Below, piece after piece: positions 45,185 to 56,111 of a stretch of DNA of 64,000 nt (within the stretch, counting starts at the first letter, position 1; every line of letters begins with the position of its first letter). The position numbers were made by a program, and so were the translations under genes. The notes under the pieces were generated by a model, which was not told the DNA's origin, searched no databases, and saw nothing but the letters and a program-made list of their open reading frames with translations. The DNA is from RYN-230 sp963760405 (GTDB taxonomy: Bacteria; Actinomycetota; Actinomycetes; Streptosporangiales; Streptosporangiaceae), in the NCBI GenBank assembly GCA_963760405.1, contig CAVXCV010000010.1:62001-126000 (forward strand), in the 5' to 3' direction.

Positions 45185-46342
45185 GCGGCGCGGACGGCGA
45201 TCTGGCTGACCGGCGGCAGCGCCACGCCGAGGTTCTGCACCTGCCCGGTGCGGGCGTTGACCGCGGCCAGCGTTCCGCGGGCGGCCACGACGAACAGCCA
45301 CCGGCTGTCGGGTGACCAGGCCAGTGCCTGCGGGCCGCGCGTGCCCGGCGCCAGCCGCACACGGAGCCGCTGGTCGGCTCCGGACGCCAGGTTGACCAGG
45401 TGCAGCGTCAGCTTCCCCCCGCTGACCCGGAACACCGCCGCGACCAGGCCATCGGGCGAGATGACGCCGGAAATCCCGGCCGTGTCCGGCGGCGGGCCGG
45501 GCAGCGTGCGCCGGGCCCCGGTCTCCAGGTTGATGACCACATCCGCGCAATGGGACAGCCCGGAGTCCGCCGGACCAGCAGAACGCTGGCCAGAGCCAGA
45601 GCCGGAGCAGTCGACGATGAGCCACCGGGTCGGGCCAGGCTGCCGCCAGCGTCCCGGTGAACCGGCGGAAGACGCCCGGCAACACGTCGTACATGACACC
45701 AGTTTCATTGGAAGCCAGCACATCGCCCCGGCCATCTGACGTGGTCACCCACACGCCCGTGGGCAATGGCATGGACAACCCGGTCGTGCTGCCGTCCAGC
45801 CCGACCAGCGACATGGCACCGGAACCGTCCCCCGCCTGCCACCACGCCGTTCCCGGCTGTGGCCCCTGGACCATGATGCCACCGTTGCTGAGCGCGCCGG
45901 ACAGGAGACGGGCGGGATGCCCGTCAGCGATCAGATAACCGGGCACGAAGTCCAGCGGCCGGATGATGACCTGGTCCGGGCCGGCCAGGAAGAAGACCGG
46001 GCCGTTGCTTTGCAGCGGCGGAACAGCGGTCCGGGTGATCCGCCCCCGGGCGAGCTGGACCCGGATCACCTGGTTCGCGCCGTAGCCGAAGACCTGCCAG
46101 CCGCCCGTCACTCCGAGCAACCGGTGGCCGGTCTCGCTGACCGTCACCGGAGTCGGCGCCGGGGCTGGGCCCGGCTTCCTCTTGTGGCCAGCGGGCCACC
46201 CGACAGCCAGAACTGTGGCCACGGCGATAACCGTCACCATCAACGCGGCCCCGGCAACTGCCGACGGCCTGTACCGCGGCCGTTGCCGGCGCGGCCGGGA
46301 AGGCCCTAACCGGATCTCGTCGGGCCCCGGTAGATCTGCCAT
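45181..46342 (-). pseudogene. Membrane-anchored extracytoplasmic propeller-like protein, one frameshift
   Basis: Starts MADLPGPDEIRLGPSRPRRQ, then a single transmembrane segment (VAGAALMVTVIAVATVLAVG) and a beta-strand-rich extracytoplasmic domain with repeated units (QVFGYGANQVIRVQLA, LVAAVFRVSGGKLTLHLVNL, LAWSPDSRWLFVVAARGTLAAVNART). This is compatible with a beta-propeller of unknown ligand. The frame is lost near 45628-45650 and resumes with TRWLIVDCSGSGSGQRSAGP to the stop at 45181. No enzymatic motif seen. Confidence 0.68.
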
Positions 46343-46882
46343 CCTCCATTCGGTGCCCGCAACGCGCCAGTAGTCAATACCCAGTTTCAGGCCCAGCCGG
46401 CGTACCCCCGGCCAGATGCTGGCCGAGGGCCGCAGGCAGGCCAGGGAGAGCCGGGCCCGGAGCACCCACTCTGACGCCCGGTCCGCAGGTTAGTGGTAGA
46501 CGCAAGGTTCCGCCGAGCATAAAATGGGTTGCCGCTGGTGGCATAGCCTGCCATCGCTAGCGGTGCAGAACAGCTGTTGCTCCGGACCCCGGTGACGCTC
46601 CGTACTCACATGAACGTCTGCTCACCGGGAGCTCACGTTGGCGCAGCCGATCGCTTATTCCTCTCCTCGGGACGGCCCGCCGTCTGGTTGTGCCGTAACG
46701 GGCATTCTGGCGGCCCCGCGCGGCAGCCTTCCGGGCGGTGTCAGTTCGGGTGGAGACCACCGATGAGCGTGGTCAGCGTCAACGGGAAGGCCATCGCTCC
46801 GGATGATCCGCCAGCCATGTCATCATCGACATGGTGCGCGGCAGCCAGGCCCGCGGCACTGTATGCGCGGAGGGTGCCTCTG
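46343..46882. other. 540-bp gap with no supported gene
   Basis: A divergent region between the propeller-like gene and the ROK gene. Mildly A/T-richer around 46500-46550 (AGCATAAAATGGG). A protein-like scrap (VVSVNGKAIAPDDP) near 46766 could be debris, but I cannot assign it. Promoters of both flanking genes must lie here but are not clear. Confidence 0.4.
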
Positions 46883-48133
46883 ATGGGTATGCCGGACGCC
46901 CGTAGCCTGCGGTTGTCGGTGCCGGCGGTATCGGCTCGGGTCAGCATGGAGTCGGTCGCCAGCACGCTGGCCCGGCTGATCGCCAGCCGGGCCGCCGTGA
47001 CGCGCGCTGACCTGGTGCGGGTGACCGGCCTGGCCAGGTCGACGGTGACCGCCGGGCTGGACGTGCTGCAGGACGGCGGGGTGATCTGCAACGTTGACGC
47101 GCCGGCGACCATCGGACGTGGACGTCCCGCCGAGAACCTGGGCTTGAGCCACGCGTTCGGCTTGGTGTTCGTCGCCGACCTGGGTGTCCGGTTTGCCCGG
47201 CTGAGCGTGCACGCTCTCAGCGAGCAGATGCTCGCCGCCTCTGAGATGCCGCTGGATGTTGCGGATGGCCCTGAGACCACCCTGGCGACCGTGATCGATG
47301 TGTTCAAGGCCCTGGTGGGCCGGATCGAGCATCCGCGGCCCACGCCCCTGGTCCTGGTCATGGGGTTGCCGGGGCCGGTGGACGTCAGCCGTGGCGTCGC
47401 GGTGAAGCCACCGATCATGCCCGGCTGGGATGACTTCCCGGTGGCCGATACGCTGCGTGCCGAGTTCGGCTGCCCGGTGCTGTGTGAGAACGACGTCAAC
47501 CTGCGTGCGCTGGGCGAAGCGCGGGCCATCGCCCCCGACCAGAGCCCGCTGCTGTACATCAAGATCAGTACCGGTATCGGCGGCGGCCTCGTCACCAGTA
47601 GTGGGGAGCTGTATCACGGCGCGGATGGATCGGCGGGCGACATCGGCCATGTCCGGGTGCACGGTGCCGACGAGGTGCTGTGTGCGTGCGGAAACTACGG
47701 CTGCGTGGAGGCGGTGGCGTCCGCCCCGGCGATACTGGGCCAGCTGCGCCAGATGACGTCGCATCAAGGCGAGTTCCCGACCACGCTCGCAGGACTGATG
47801 GAGGCGCTGCGGGTCAACGAGAAAATGACGGTCGGGCTGGTCCGCCAGGCGGCCGGCCAGGTCGGCGAGGTAGTGGCCAACCTCGTCCATTTCTATAATC
47901 CGGCCCGGATTATCGTCGGCGGCGGGCTCACCGTCCCCAGCGACGACATGCTCTCCGGTATCCGTGCTGTCGTCTACCGGCGGGCGCTGCCGCTGGCCAC
48001 CCGCAACCTGGTGATCGGCCATCCGACGCTCGGGGAATGGTCGGGTACGTCCGGGGGACTCGTGCTGGGGATCGAGCATGCGCTGACCCCGGACGCGCTG
48101 GCCGCATCCGTGGCTCCGGGCCGCCGCCGGTGA
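46883..48133 (+). CDS. ROK-family transcriptional regulator (416 aa)
   Basis: A MarR-like winged HTH (about residues 25-72, LIASRAAVTRADLVRVTGLARSTVTAGLDVL) joined to a ROK sugar-kinase-like domain. That domain has PGPVD, ENDVN (Asp205 in the sugar-site position), SAGDIGH and the zinc signature CACGNYGC (Cys268, Cys270, Cys275 with His257). NagC/XylR-type repressors of this kind bind a sugar or its phosphate. GGAGGG lies 8 nt before ATG 46883. The convergent GH3/ABC operon is the evident target. Confidence 0.9.
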   Translation: MGMPDARSLRLSVPAVSARVSMESVASTLARLIASRAAVTRADLVRVTGLARSTVTAGLDVLQDGGVICNVDAPATIGRGRPAENLGLSHAFGLVFVADLGVRFARLSVHALSEQMLAASEMPLDVADGPETTLATVIDVFKALVGRIEHPRPTPLVLVMGLPGPVDVSRGVAVKPPIMPGWDDFPVADTLRAEFGCPVLCENDVNLRALGEARAIAPDQSPLLYIKISTGIGGGLVTSSGELYHGADGSAGDIGHVRVHGADEVLCACGNYGCVEAVASAPAILGQLRQMTSHQGEFPTTLAGLMEALRVNEKMTVGLVRQAAGQVGEVVANLVHFYNPARIIVGGGLTVPSDDMLSGIRAVVYRRALPLATRNLVIGHPTLGEWSGTSGGLVLGIEHALTPDALAASVAPGRRR

Positions 48134-48143
48134 GGGCGGCTGG

Positions 48144-50590
48144 TCACAGGTCGAGCACGTGCCGGATGTCGCCCAGTCCGCGGGCCACGATGATCTGCCC
48201 GCCGGAGAGCCGTTCCCAGCGGCTGGCCGCCGTGTCCCAGTACCGCCACAGGCGCGCATCGGTCGTGACGTCTATGGTCGCCGCCTCACCCGGGTCCGCT
48301 GTCAGCGCGGCCCACCCGACCAGGCGCACCGGATGCTCCGGCTCCGCGGGCTGCCAGTACAGCTGCACTACTTCCCGGCTGCGCCGGCTACCCGTATTGA
48401 TCACTTGTACCCGGGCGCCCGGAGTCCCGCCGCCGTGGAGAAGTTCTGCTGCCGGGTAGTCCCACGTGCTGTAACCGAGGCCGTGCCCGAACCAGAAGGC
48501 AGGCGCGGGTGCGCGCTGGGAGTAATGGCCCCGGTAGCCGATGAACGTGCCTTCGGCGTAGGTCAGCTCGCCGTCAACAGGGGTCACCGACCAGGCTGGT
48601 GCAGCTCCGTCTGCCGTGGGGAACGTGGTCACCAGCGGCCGGCGGGCTCGATGTCACCAAGCAGGGCCGCAGCCACCGCGTGGCCGCCCTCCTGGCCGGG
48701 CAGGCCCGCCCAGAGCACGGCGTCGACCTCATCGAGCCATGGCATCAGCACGGGCGTGGCCGCGTTGACGACGACAACGGTCCGCTGGGCCGCCGCAGCC
48801 ACCTTCCGCACGAGCTCATCCTGCCTGCCCGGCAGCCGGAGCGTTGTCTTGTCCACCGTCTCGGTCTCCTGCTCGTCGGTCAGCCCGACGACAACCACGG
48901 CGATGTCAGCTTCGGCCGCCGCCCGCTCGGCGTCGGCCATCGCCACCTCAGCGGCGCGAGCGGCCGGATGGGCGATCAGGGCGTACCGCGCGGGCCCGTC
49001 CGCCCCGCCATTTCCGGCCGTGCCGCCGGGCAGCCTGACGCTGGCCTCTACCAGCGCGGGGGCTGGCAGCTCACGGGAGACAACGGCGGTAGGCGGGGTG
49101 AGGATCTCCTCTCCGATCCCCGATCCCGATGCCTGCAGCATGATGTGTTCCGTCCGCTCCCCGACACGTAGCGTCCACTGGCCGACGCCCATGACGCCAA
49201 CCTCGACCATGCCGGTGGTGGCGATCCGCGCCCGGAAGCGCAGCCGGGCTACGTCCTCGGTGGTGCTGTCGTAGCCGACGATCGTCACCGAGTCCGGGTG
49301 GTGGCTCCGGTCGAGCAGATGGCCGTCGGCGGTATACCGGATCAGCTCCGTGCCCGGTTCGCCGGTGTCCGGATCAACCACGAAACCCGGCCTGGCCGCG
49401 ACCGGGCGCCGGCGCACCTCGACGCCATCGGTGAGGGTCACGGCATCACCCAGCAGGGCGCGCAGCCCTTCGGCGATGCTGACCTGGTGCGGCGGATTCA
49501 CCTGGGCCGAGCCGCCGCCCATGCACACGGTCTCGATCGCGTGCCGCCCGATCAATGCGATCCGCCGGTCGCGGGCCAGCGGCAGGGTTGAGTCGCGGTT
49601 GGCCAGGACCGTCATACCCTGCGCCGCGAGGCGGGTCAGGGCGTCCCGGCGCTGCGGGCTGGCCGGTGCGGGCAGCTGCGCCGGATAGCGGCGCAGCGGG
49701 TCGAGCGCGCCGGTCCGGCCGGCCAGGCGCAGCAGCCGTCCCAGGTGGTCATCGATGACAGCCTCAGCTACCGCGCCGGACCGGACGGCCCGGACTAGAG
49801 CCTGTCCCCATGGCCCGTGCGGACCGGGCATGACGAGGTCGAGCCCGCCGTTCGCCGCGGCCGCCGCGGTCTTCGTGGCGAACCAGTCCGACACGACCAG
49901 CCCCGAATAGCCCCACTCGCCCTTCACGATCTCATTGATCACATGGTGCTGCTCGGTCGCGGGGACGCCGTTGACGTCGTTGTAGGCGGCCATGATCGCC
50001 CACGGATCGGAATCCTCGACGGCGATCTCGAACGGCAGCAGATACAGTTCCCGCAGTGTGGCTTCGCTGACGACGCTGTTGACGGTGTTCCGGTCGGTCT
50101 CTGATTCGTTGGCCACGAGGTGCTTCAGGCACGCGCCGACATGCTGGGACTGCAAGCCGTTGACGTAGGCCGCGGCCAGGCGTCCGGTGAGCAGCGGATC
50201 TTCGGAGTAGGCCTCGAACAGCCGGCCACCGAGCAGGGATCGGTGCAGGTTGATCGTGGGCCCGAGCACGACGTGGATCTGCTGGGCCATCGCCTCCTGG
50301 GCGAGGATCACCCCCGCCTCGCGGGCGGTGTCCTCGCTCCAGGCTGACGCCAGCAAGGTTGCGTTGGGTAGGAGCGCGACCACGCGACCACCGAGAAAAT
50401 GCAGCCCGCGCACGCCGGTCGGGCCGTCGGACATGCGCATCTCGGACAGTCCCAGGGCCGGCTCGGGCCACAGCGTGAACATGCTGGCCCCGGTCAGCAG
50501 CCTGACCCTCGCTTCGAGGTCCAGCGCGTCGTCCTCCGCCAAGCCGGCTACCGCGTTCATCGGGTCGCTGCTGGGCGTCGGCGGGGTCAC
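48144..50590 (-). pseudogene. Glycoside hydrolase family 3 beta-glucosidase, one frameshift
   Basis: GH3 with an N-terminal barrel (KHLVANESETDRN and the nucleophile Asp in YSGLVVSDWFAT), the alpha/beta sandwich (VVVNAATPVLMPWLD and LPGQEGGHAVA) and a C-terminal FnIII-like domain (FGHGLGYSTW and REVVQLYWQP). GTG 50590 overlaps the stop of the permease gene (GTGA). One base is missing at 48635-48642, which introduces a TGA just before the FnIII part; the last about 160 residues follow in the next frame. No signal peptide, so it acts on imported sugar in the cytosol. Confidence 0.85.
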
Positions 50591-51467
50591 TGGCCGGCCA
50601 GCGCTCCGCCGATGCCGCCGACGCTGAAGTACCGGTGCAGGCAGGCGAACACGATGACGGGCGGGAGCCATCATGACCACCGCGACGGCCATGACGTCAC
50701 CCCAGTCGGTCACGTTCTGCTGGAAGAACGACTCCACGCCGAGCGGCAGGGTGTACTTGGTCTCGGTCCTGATGAACACGAGGGCCACCAGGTAGTCGTT
50801 CCACGACACGAGATAGGTGAAGATCGCTGTGGACAAGATGCCGGGCAGGGAGTTACGCAGCACGATCCGGTAGAACCCGCGGAAGACGGAGGCGCCGTCG
50901 ATCCACGCCGCCTGCTCCAGGCTCACCGGGATGGAGTCCATGTAGGCGGCCATCATCCAGATGGCGACCGACATCGAGATCCCGACGTAGATGATGCCGA
51001 GGCCGACCAGGTTGTCCACCAGGTGCAGCTTGGCGAACAGGATGAACAGCGGGATGACCGCCGTGATCACCGGCAGCGACTGCACGATGAACAGCAGCAG
51101 CGAATAACCTGATACTGCCCTGCTCCTCCCCCGGGAGAGCACGTAGCCGGCCGGGGCTGCGACGGCGACGGAGACCACGACGGTCGCCAGCGTCACCGCA
51201 AGGCTGTTGCCCAGCCAGGTCAGCGTGTCGGTGTGGCGGAAGATGTTGCTCATGTTCTCGAGGGTGAAGACAGCGTGGCTGGTCGAGCCCAGGGCGGGCC
51301 GCAGCGCGAGCAGCACCACGACCACCACCGGGACCACCGCGATCGCCGTGATGATCAGGACGACCGTGAACCGCAGCCACCGGTAGCGATCCTTTTCTGT
51401 CGTGCCTGCCCGCGGAGCTCGCGCCTCGCGTCGGCTTGGCCGCGACCGTCTCGTGCAGGGCCGTCAC
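50587..51467 (-). pseudogene. CUT1 sugar ABC transporter permease (MalG-like), two frameshifts
   Basis: Second membrane subunit of the importer. Six helices and the EAA loop EQAAWIDGASVFRGFYRIVLRNSLP (ATPase contact) are visible. GTG 51467 overlaps the end of the first permease (GTGA). Indels lie near 51400-51415, before TEKDRYRWLRFTVVL, and at 50661-50667 (an extra C in minus-strand CCC). After the second indel the protein should end VFACLHRYFSVGGIGGALAGQ at 50587. As read, the sequence wrongly joins this gene to the hydrolase. Confidence 0.83.
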
Positions 51468-52408
51468 TGGAACGCCGCCTTTCGTATCTGCCGGTAGAGC
51501 AGCACCGACACGACCACGAGAGCCAGCGTCATCAAGAAGGCGATGGCGACGCCCGGGCCGACCTGGAAGTTCTCGAATACGGTGCGGTAGGCGAGCACGA
51601 CCAGCGACGTGGTGGCGCTGACCGGCCCGCCGCCAGTGAGCAGGTAGATGGTGGGGAAGTCGTTCACGCAGAAGATGGTCATCAGGATCCACGAGATGTA
51701 CGTGGGCCGGGCGATGATCGGCAGCGTGATGCGGCGGAACTGCTGGATGGCACCGGCACCGTCCATCCGGGCGGCCTCGTACACGGTCCCGTCCACGCTG
51801 GCCAGCGCGGAGCTGGCCATGAGCATCATGAACGGGAAGCTGACCCAGACCTTGTAGATGCAGACGGTGACCTTGGCCCAGGTGGGGTTGGCGAGGAACA
51901 GCGGGGAGCCCAGCCCGATGGCGTGGAACAGGCTCGGTATCGGGCTGGACGGGCTGTCCACGAGGTAGATGATGGCCGTGGCCGAGACCACGATCGGCAC
52001 GATCCAGGGCAGCAGCAGGAGCACCTTGAAGACCGCGCGGCCGGGGAAGTTCGCCTGGAGCAGCAGCGCCATCCCGAGGCCGACGGCCCAGCTGCCGAAG
52101 ACGCCGACCACGGTGTACAGCAGCGTGAATTCGGCGGCCTGCCAGAAGGCGGGGCTGGTCAGCACGGTCTTGTAGTTGTCGAGGCCGACGAAGGAACCCG
52201 CGCTGATCAGTGTCCCGTTGTGCAGCGACTCGCTGGCGGCGGAGAAGAACGGGTAGGCGTTGATCAGCAGCAGGAGCAGGACGGACGGAGCGACGAGCGC
52301 AAGGAGCGTCAGCTGGTTGACGTTCGGCCGCCGCCGCGCGGGCCGTCCCCGGCGAGGCGCTGCCGCTACGTCGCCAGGTTGTGTGGTCGTCCCGACCTTG
52401 ACGCTCAT
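51464..52408 (-). CDS. CUT1 sugar ABC transporter permease (MalF-like, 314 aa)
   Basis: First membrane subunit, intact. Six helices with an LLALVAPSVLLLLLINAYPF first segment and the EAA loop YEAARMDGAGAIQQFRRITLP. The N-terminus is Arg-rich and cytosolic. CCGGAGG precedes ATG 52408. Operon order is solute-binding protein, MalF, MalG, GH3. No ATP-binding subunit is in the window, which suits use of a shared MsiK-like ATPase in actinobacteria. Confidence 0.88.
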   Translation of the reverse strand: MSVKVGTTTQPGDVAAAPRRGRPARRRPNVNQLTLLALVAPSVLLLLLINAYPFFSAASESLHNGTLISAGSFVGLDNYKTVLTSPAFWQAAEFTLLYTVVGVFGSWAVGLGMALLLQANFPGRAVFKVLLLLPWIVPIVVSATAIIYLVDSPSSPIPSLFHAIGLGSPLFLANPTWAKVTVCIYKVWVSFPFMMLMASSALASVDGTVYEAARMDGAGAIQQFRRITLPIIARPTYISWILMTIFCVNDFPTIYLLTGGGPVSATTSLVVLAYRTVFENFQVGPGVAIAFLMTLALVVVSVLLYRQIRKAAFQ

Positions 52409-52420
52409 CTCGGCCTCCGG

Positions 52421-53751
52421 TTACGCGAACAGCGGCTGTAGCGAGCTCTGCAGGGTCTGCAACGCCGTCTTCGGGTCACCGCCGCCGAGCATCGTCTGGG
52501 TGAACGCCTGCAGCTGCTGGCTGCCGTCCACCTTGGCCAGGGCCGGGGAGAGCACGGTGCCCACCGAGGCGTAGTTCTTCGCCACCGGCAGCCAGTTACT
52601 TGATCGCGGTGACCCGGGGAACCTGCTTCTGGACCTCCGGCAGGGCGGCGATGGACTTCAGCACCGGCAGGCTGTCGAGCAGGCCGTTCTTCCAGTAGGT
52701 GCTCATGTGCTTGATGTACCAGTCCACGAATGCCTCGGAGCCGGGCTGGGACGGGGTGTTCTTGTACATCATGATGCTGTTCTGGAACACCAGGCAGGCG
52801 ACGTCGCCGTGCGGTCCGGCCAGCGGCTTCTGCCATGACCGCCAGGCTCCCGTCGCTCACGCCGGTGTCGACGTCAAGGCCGGCGGTGTAGATGCCCATG
52901 GCGAACTTCCCGGACTTCCACTGGGAATCCTGGGTGCTCGTGGTGTAGCTCACCGAGGCCGGGTCGCTGATCTTCGCCTTGACCAGTTCCTGCACGAACT
53001 GCATCGCCTCGATGTTGCGCGGGGTCACCACGTCGAGCTTGTTGTCGGTGGTGAACAGGCCGCCGCCGTTGTTGATCATCATCATGATCATGGCGTGCGC
53101 GCCGAGGTTATTGCCCGTGCCAGAGCCGGTGCCGAAGCCGTAGTAGCCGTGGCTGGCCAGGGTCTTGCCGACCGTCATCACCTCGTCCCACGTCGTCGGT
53201 GGCGTGAGCCCGAGCTTGCTGAAGATGGGCTTGCTGTACCACCAGACGCGGATGTCCAGCTGCCACGGGACCGACACGTAGCCCTGGGGCGTTTTCATCG
53301 CCGCGATCTGGCCGGGCAGGAAGTCGGCGTACGTCCCGTCCTTCTGGAACTTGGCGATCAGGTTATCGGCATAGGCAATCGCCCCCTGCTGGGCGAACTG
53401 GAACGGCTGGAAACCGCCGCCCGTGCTGACGGCGGGACCGGTGCTCGACGCAACGGCCGAGGCGAACGTCTCGTTGAAGTTGGCCCACTGGATTGTCTGG
53501 TAAGTCACGGACGGCAGGCCGCCGGTTGGCTTGTAGGTCTCGACTAGATTCTTTGCGGCCGGGTTGTACGCCGTTCCCCCCCAGGGCATATCCCAGAACT
53601 TCATGGTGCTGCTGCTGCCGCCGCCGCTACTGGTACCGCCGCTGCTGCCGCCACATGCTGCTAGGAAGGCCGCGGACGCGGCTGCGCCCGCTCCCAGTCC
53701 GAGAAAGCCGCGGCGGGAGAGGTGGTCTGCGGAAGCTGGTCTCTCAGCCAT
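52421..53751 (-). pseudogene. Extracellular sugar-binding lipoprotein of the CUT1 importer, two frameshifts
   Basis: A Tat-type lipoprotein signal (SRRGFLGLGAGAAASAAFLAAC, lipid Cys33) and a Gly/Ser linker lead into an SBP_bac_1 domain (MKFWDMPWGGTAY, PWQLDIRVWWYSKPIFSKLGL, TTWDEVMTVGKTL). The frame breaks near 52828-52834 and again at 52594-52602; joined, the C-terminus continues KPLAGPHGDVACLVFQNS and ends at 52421. ATG 53751 is preceded by AAGGAG. It delivers the ligand to the permeases; the sugar is presumably a beta-glucoside or oligosaccharide. Confidence 0.85.
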
Positions 53752-53990
53752 CACATCTCCTTAAGGTCGCGCCGTCGCGACCGGCATTTTGTTCTCGATC
53801 TTGGCCCGGATGCTAGATCGCCTGGTCGGCGGCAAGCAATGCCTGAATTTTGCTTTATAAAAACATAATTAGGTCATTGCAGTGATCCGTGCCGCTCTCT
53901 TAACATCCACGACATCGTGGCGAAACGACGTTGCAGGCAAGCCCGTTAGGCCCCGGAGAGCTCACCTACGTCCACGAAGAGGCGGCGCCC
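53752..53990. promoter_or_regulatory. A/T-rich divergent control region of the sugar locus
   Basis: About 50 bp around 53845-53880 (ATTTTGCTTTATAAAAACAT and ATAATTAGGTCATT) are strikingly A/T-rich in a roughly 70% GC setting. This must serve both the transporter operon (minus) and the oxidoreductase run (plus), and is the likely ROK operator zone. No hexamer pair is convincing in either direction. Confidence 0.5.
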
Positions 53991-55149
53991 GTGACAAACG
54001 AATTGTCGGCCCGGATCTTCCAGGAATCGTTTGCAGCCCCGGGCCGGCGACTGCGGGTTGCCATTGTCGGGAGCGGCATGATCGCCGCCGTCCACCGCCG
54101 GGCCGCTGTGCTGGCCGGCGCCGAGCTCGTCGGGGTGCTCGGGTCACGGCCGGAGCGATCCCAGCAGGCCGCGCGCCGCTGGGGCCTGCCAGCCGCGTTC
54201 ACTGACCTCGCCGACCTGGCCGCCAGCCCGGTGGATGTCGTCCACGTGTGCAGCCCGAACGTGACGCATGCCCGCTACGTCGAAGCGCTGCTCGCCGCGG
54301 GCAAGCACGTCGTGTGCGAGAAGCCGCTCGGGATCTCGCTCGCCGACGCCGAGCGGATGAACGCCCTGGCTGAGCAGGCGGGAGTCGTGGCCACCGTCCC
54401 CTTCGTCTACCGGTATCACCCGGTAGTGCACGAGATCCGGGCCCGCGCGCAGGCGGGCGAGTACGGCCGGTGGAATCTGCTGCACGGTCACTATCTCCAG
54501 GACTGGCTGCTCTCCCCGGCCGCATCCAACTGGCGGGTGGATCCGGCCCAGGGTGGCGCCTCACGCGCGTTCGCGGACATCGGGTCGCACTGGTGCGACC
54601 TGGTTGAGTGGGTGACCGGTGAACGCGTGGACACCCTCGTCGCACAGTTTTCTATCGCCGTTCCCGAGGCGGGCCAGCGCGCCACCCGAGTCGCCCGATG
54701 GCGACGAGACGGCCACGGTCGCGACCGAGGACGCTGCCACGGTGCTGTTCCGCACCGCATCAGGAGTGCCCTGGATCGATGCTCGTGTCCCAGGTCGCCG
54801 CCGGGCGGAAGAACCGGCTCTGGTTCGAACTGGACGGATCCGCTGGCAGCGCCGTCTTCGACCAGGAGAATCCCGAGTCGTTCTGGACTGGAACGGCGGA
54901 GGGCAGCCGGGCATTCGTGCGGGATGCGAATTCTGGCTCACCCGGGCAGCGGCGGCTCAGCTACCTGCCCGCGGGACATGCCGCAGGGCTACGGGGATTG
55001 CTTCGCCGCCTTCGTGGCCGACACCTATGCCGCCATCGGCGGGGAGCGGCCCGACGGGCTGCCCACCTTCGCCGACGGCGCTGCGGTCGGCCCGGATCGT
55101 CGACGCGGTCGTCCGCTCCGCCGCCGCCTCCACCTGGACCCGGGTCTGA
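53991..55149 (+). pseudogene. Gfo/Idh/MocA-family oxidoreductase, four frameshifts
   Basis: NAD(P)-dependent sugar oxidoreductase. The Rossmann start is VAIVGSGMIAAVHRRAA, followed by VHVCSPNVTHARYVEALLAAGKHVVCEKPLGI with the catalytic Lys of EKP. The C-domain is recognisable across frames: DTEDAATVLF-like TATVATEDAATVLFRTAS, VSQVAAGRKNRLWFELDG, GYGDCFAAFVADTYAAIG and RIVDAVVRSA. Frame changes occur near 54666-54672, 54762-54772, 54977-54985 and 55075-55084. The reconstructed protein ends at 55149, 3 nt before the next start. GTG 53991 is used. Confidence 0.8.
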
Positions 55150-55152
55150 CCG

Positions 55153-56083
55153 ATGAAACTCGGAATGCTTACCGCCTGCCTGCCGTCCTGGCCGCTGGAG
55201 CGGATCGCCCGGTGGGCGGCTGGCGCCGGCTACGAGGCGCTGGAAGTGGCCGTGTGGCCCGCGACCGGCGGCCGGGACTTCGAGGCCGCCCACCTGCCGG
55301 TGGCCGGCTTCGGCACCCGGGAGTGCGACCAGACGGTGGCCTTGTTCGACCAGCTGGGGCTGCAGCTATCGGCCTTGGCCTACTACGAGAACAATCTGCA
55401 CCCCGATCCCGTGCGGCGGGAGCAGATCGCGGCGCACCTGCGCCACGCGATCGACGCCGCGCACGTGCTCGGCGTCAGCTGTGTCGGCACGTTCATCGGC
55501 CGGGACCCGTCGGCAAGTGTCGCGGCGAACCAGCGTGCCGCCGAGAAGGTGTTCCCGCCGCTGGTGGAATACGCCGGGGAACGCGGCGTGAAACTCATGA
55601 TCGAGAACTGCGTGATGGAAGGCTGGCATCCCGACGGCTATCCGGGCAACATCGCGTATTCGCCCGAGTTGTGGGAGTGGATGTTCTCCCTCGGCCTGTA
55701 CCTGAACTGGGACCCGTCGCACCTGATGTGGATCGGCATCGATCCCGGTGGAGACCATCCGGCCCTACATCGACCGGATCGTGCACGCCCAGGCGAAGGA
55801 TGTCGAGCTCGACGAGCGGGCACGCAACCGGTTTGGCTGCTTCGGCATCGTCGACAAGGGCGGCGATCCGTGGCGGACAGGATGGTGGCGCTATCGCGTC
55901 CCCGGCCGCGGCCAGGTCGACTGGGCCCGGGTGGTCGACCGTCTCTACGAGGCCGGATTCGGCGGAGTGCTCTCGGTCGAGCATGAGGATCCGCTCTGGG
56001 GCGGCACCGAAACCAAGATCCTGCAGGGGCTGACCATCGCGCAGAGCACGTTGCGGCCGCTGATCCTGCCCGAATCCGGATAA
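55153..56083 (+). pseudogene. Sugar phosphate isomerase/epimerase-type TIM barrel (no. 1), one frameshift
   Basis: AP-endonuclease-2-like TIM barrel: MKLGMLTACLPSWPLERIARWAAGAGYEALEV, LMIENCVMEGW and LGLYLNWDPSHLMWIGIDP, with the Glu, Asp and His metal ligands in place. An extra C at 55744-55746 shifts the frame. The next frame gives IRPYIDRIVHAQAKDVELDE and ends at 56083, including YEAGFGGVLSVEHEDPLWGG. Such isomerases act on keto-sugars made by the neighbouring Gfo/Idh enzymes. Confidence 0.83.
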
Positions 56084-56111
56084 ACCAGCCCAGCCAGGAG
56101 AGGGAGCACCC

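Noticed and set aside
48629..51337. A single 902-residue protein joining an ABC permease to a GH3 glucosidase
   Set aside because: The permease end and hydrolase start are both found in normal form once the extra C at 50661-50667 is removed, with a GTGA overlap at 50587-50590. It is a frameshift artefact and not a fusion.
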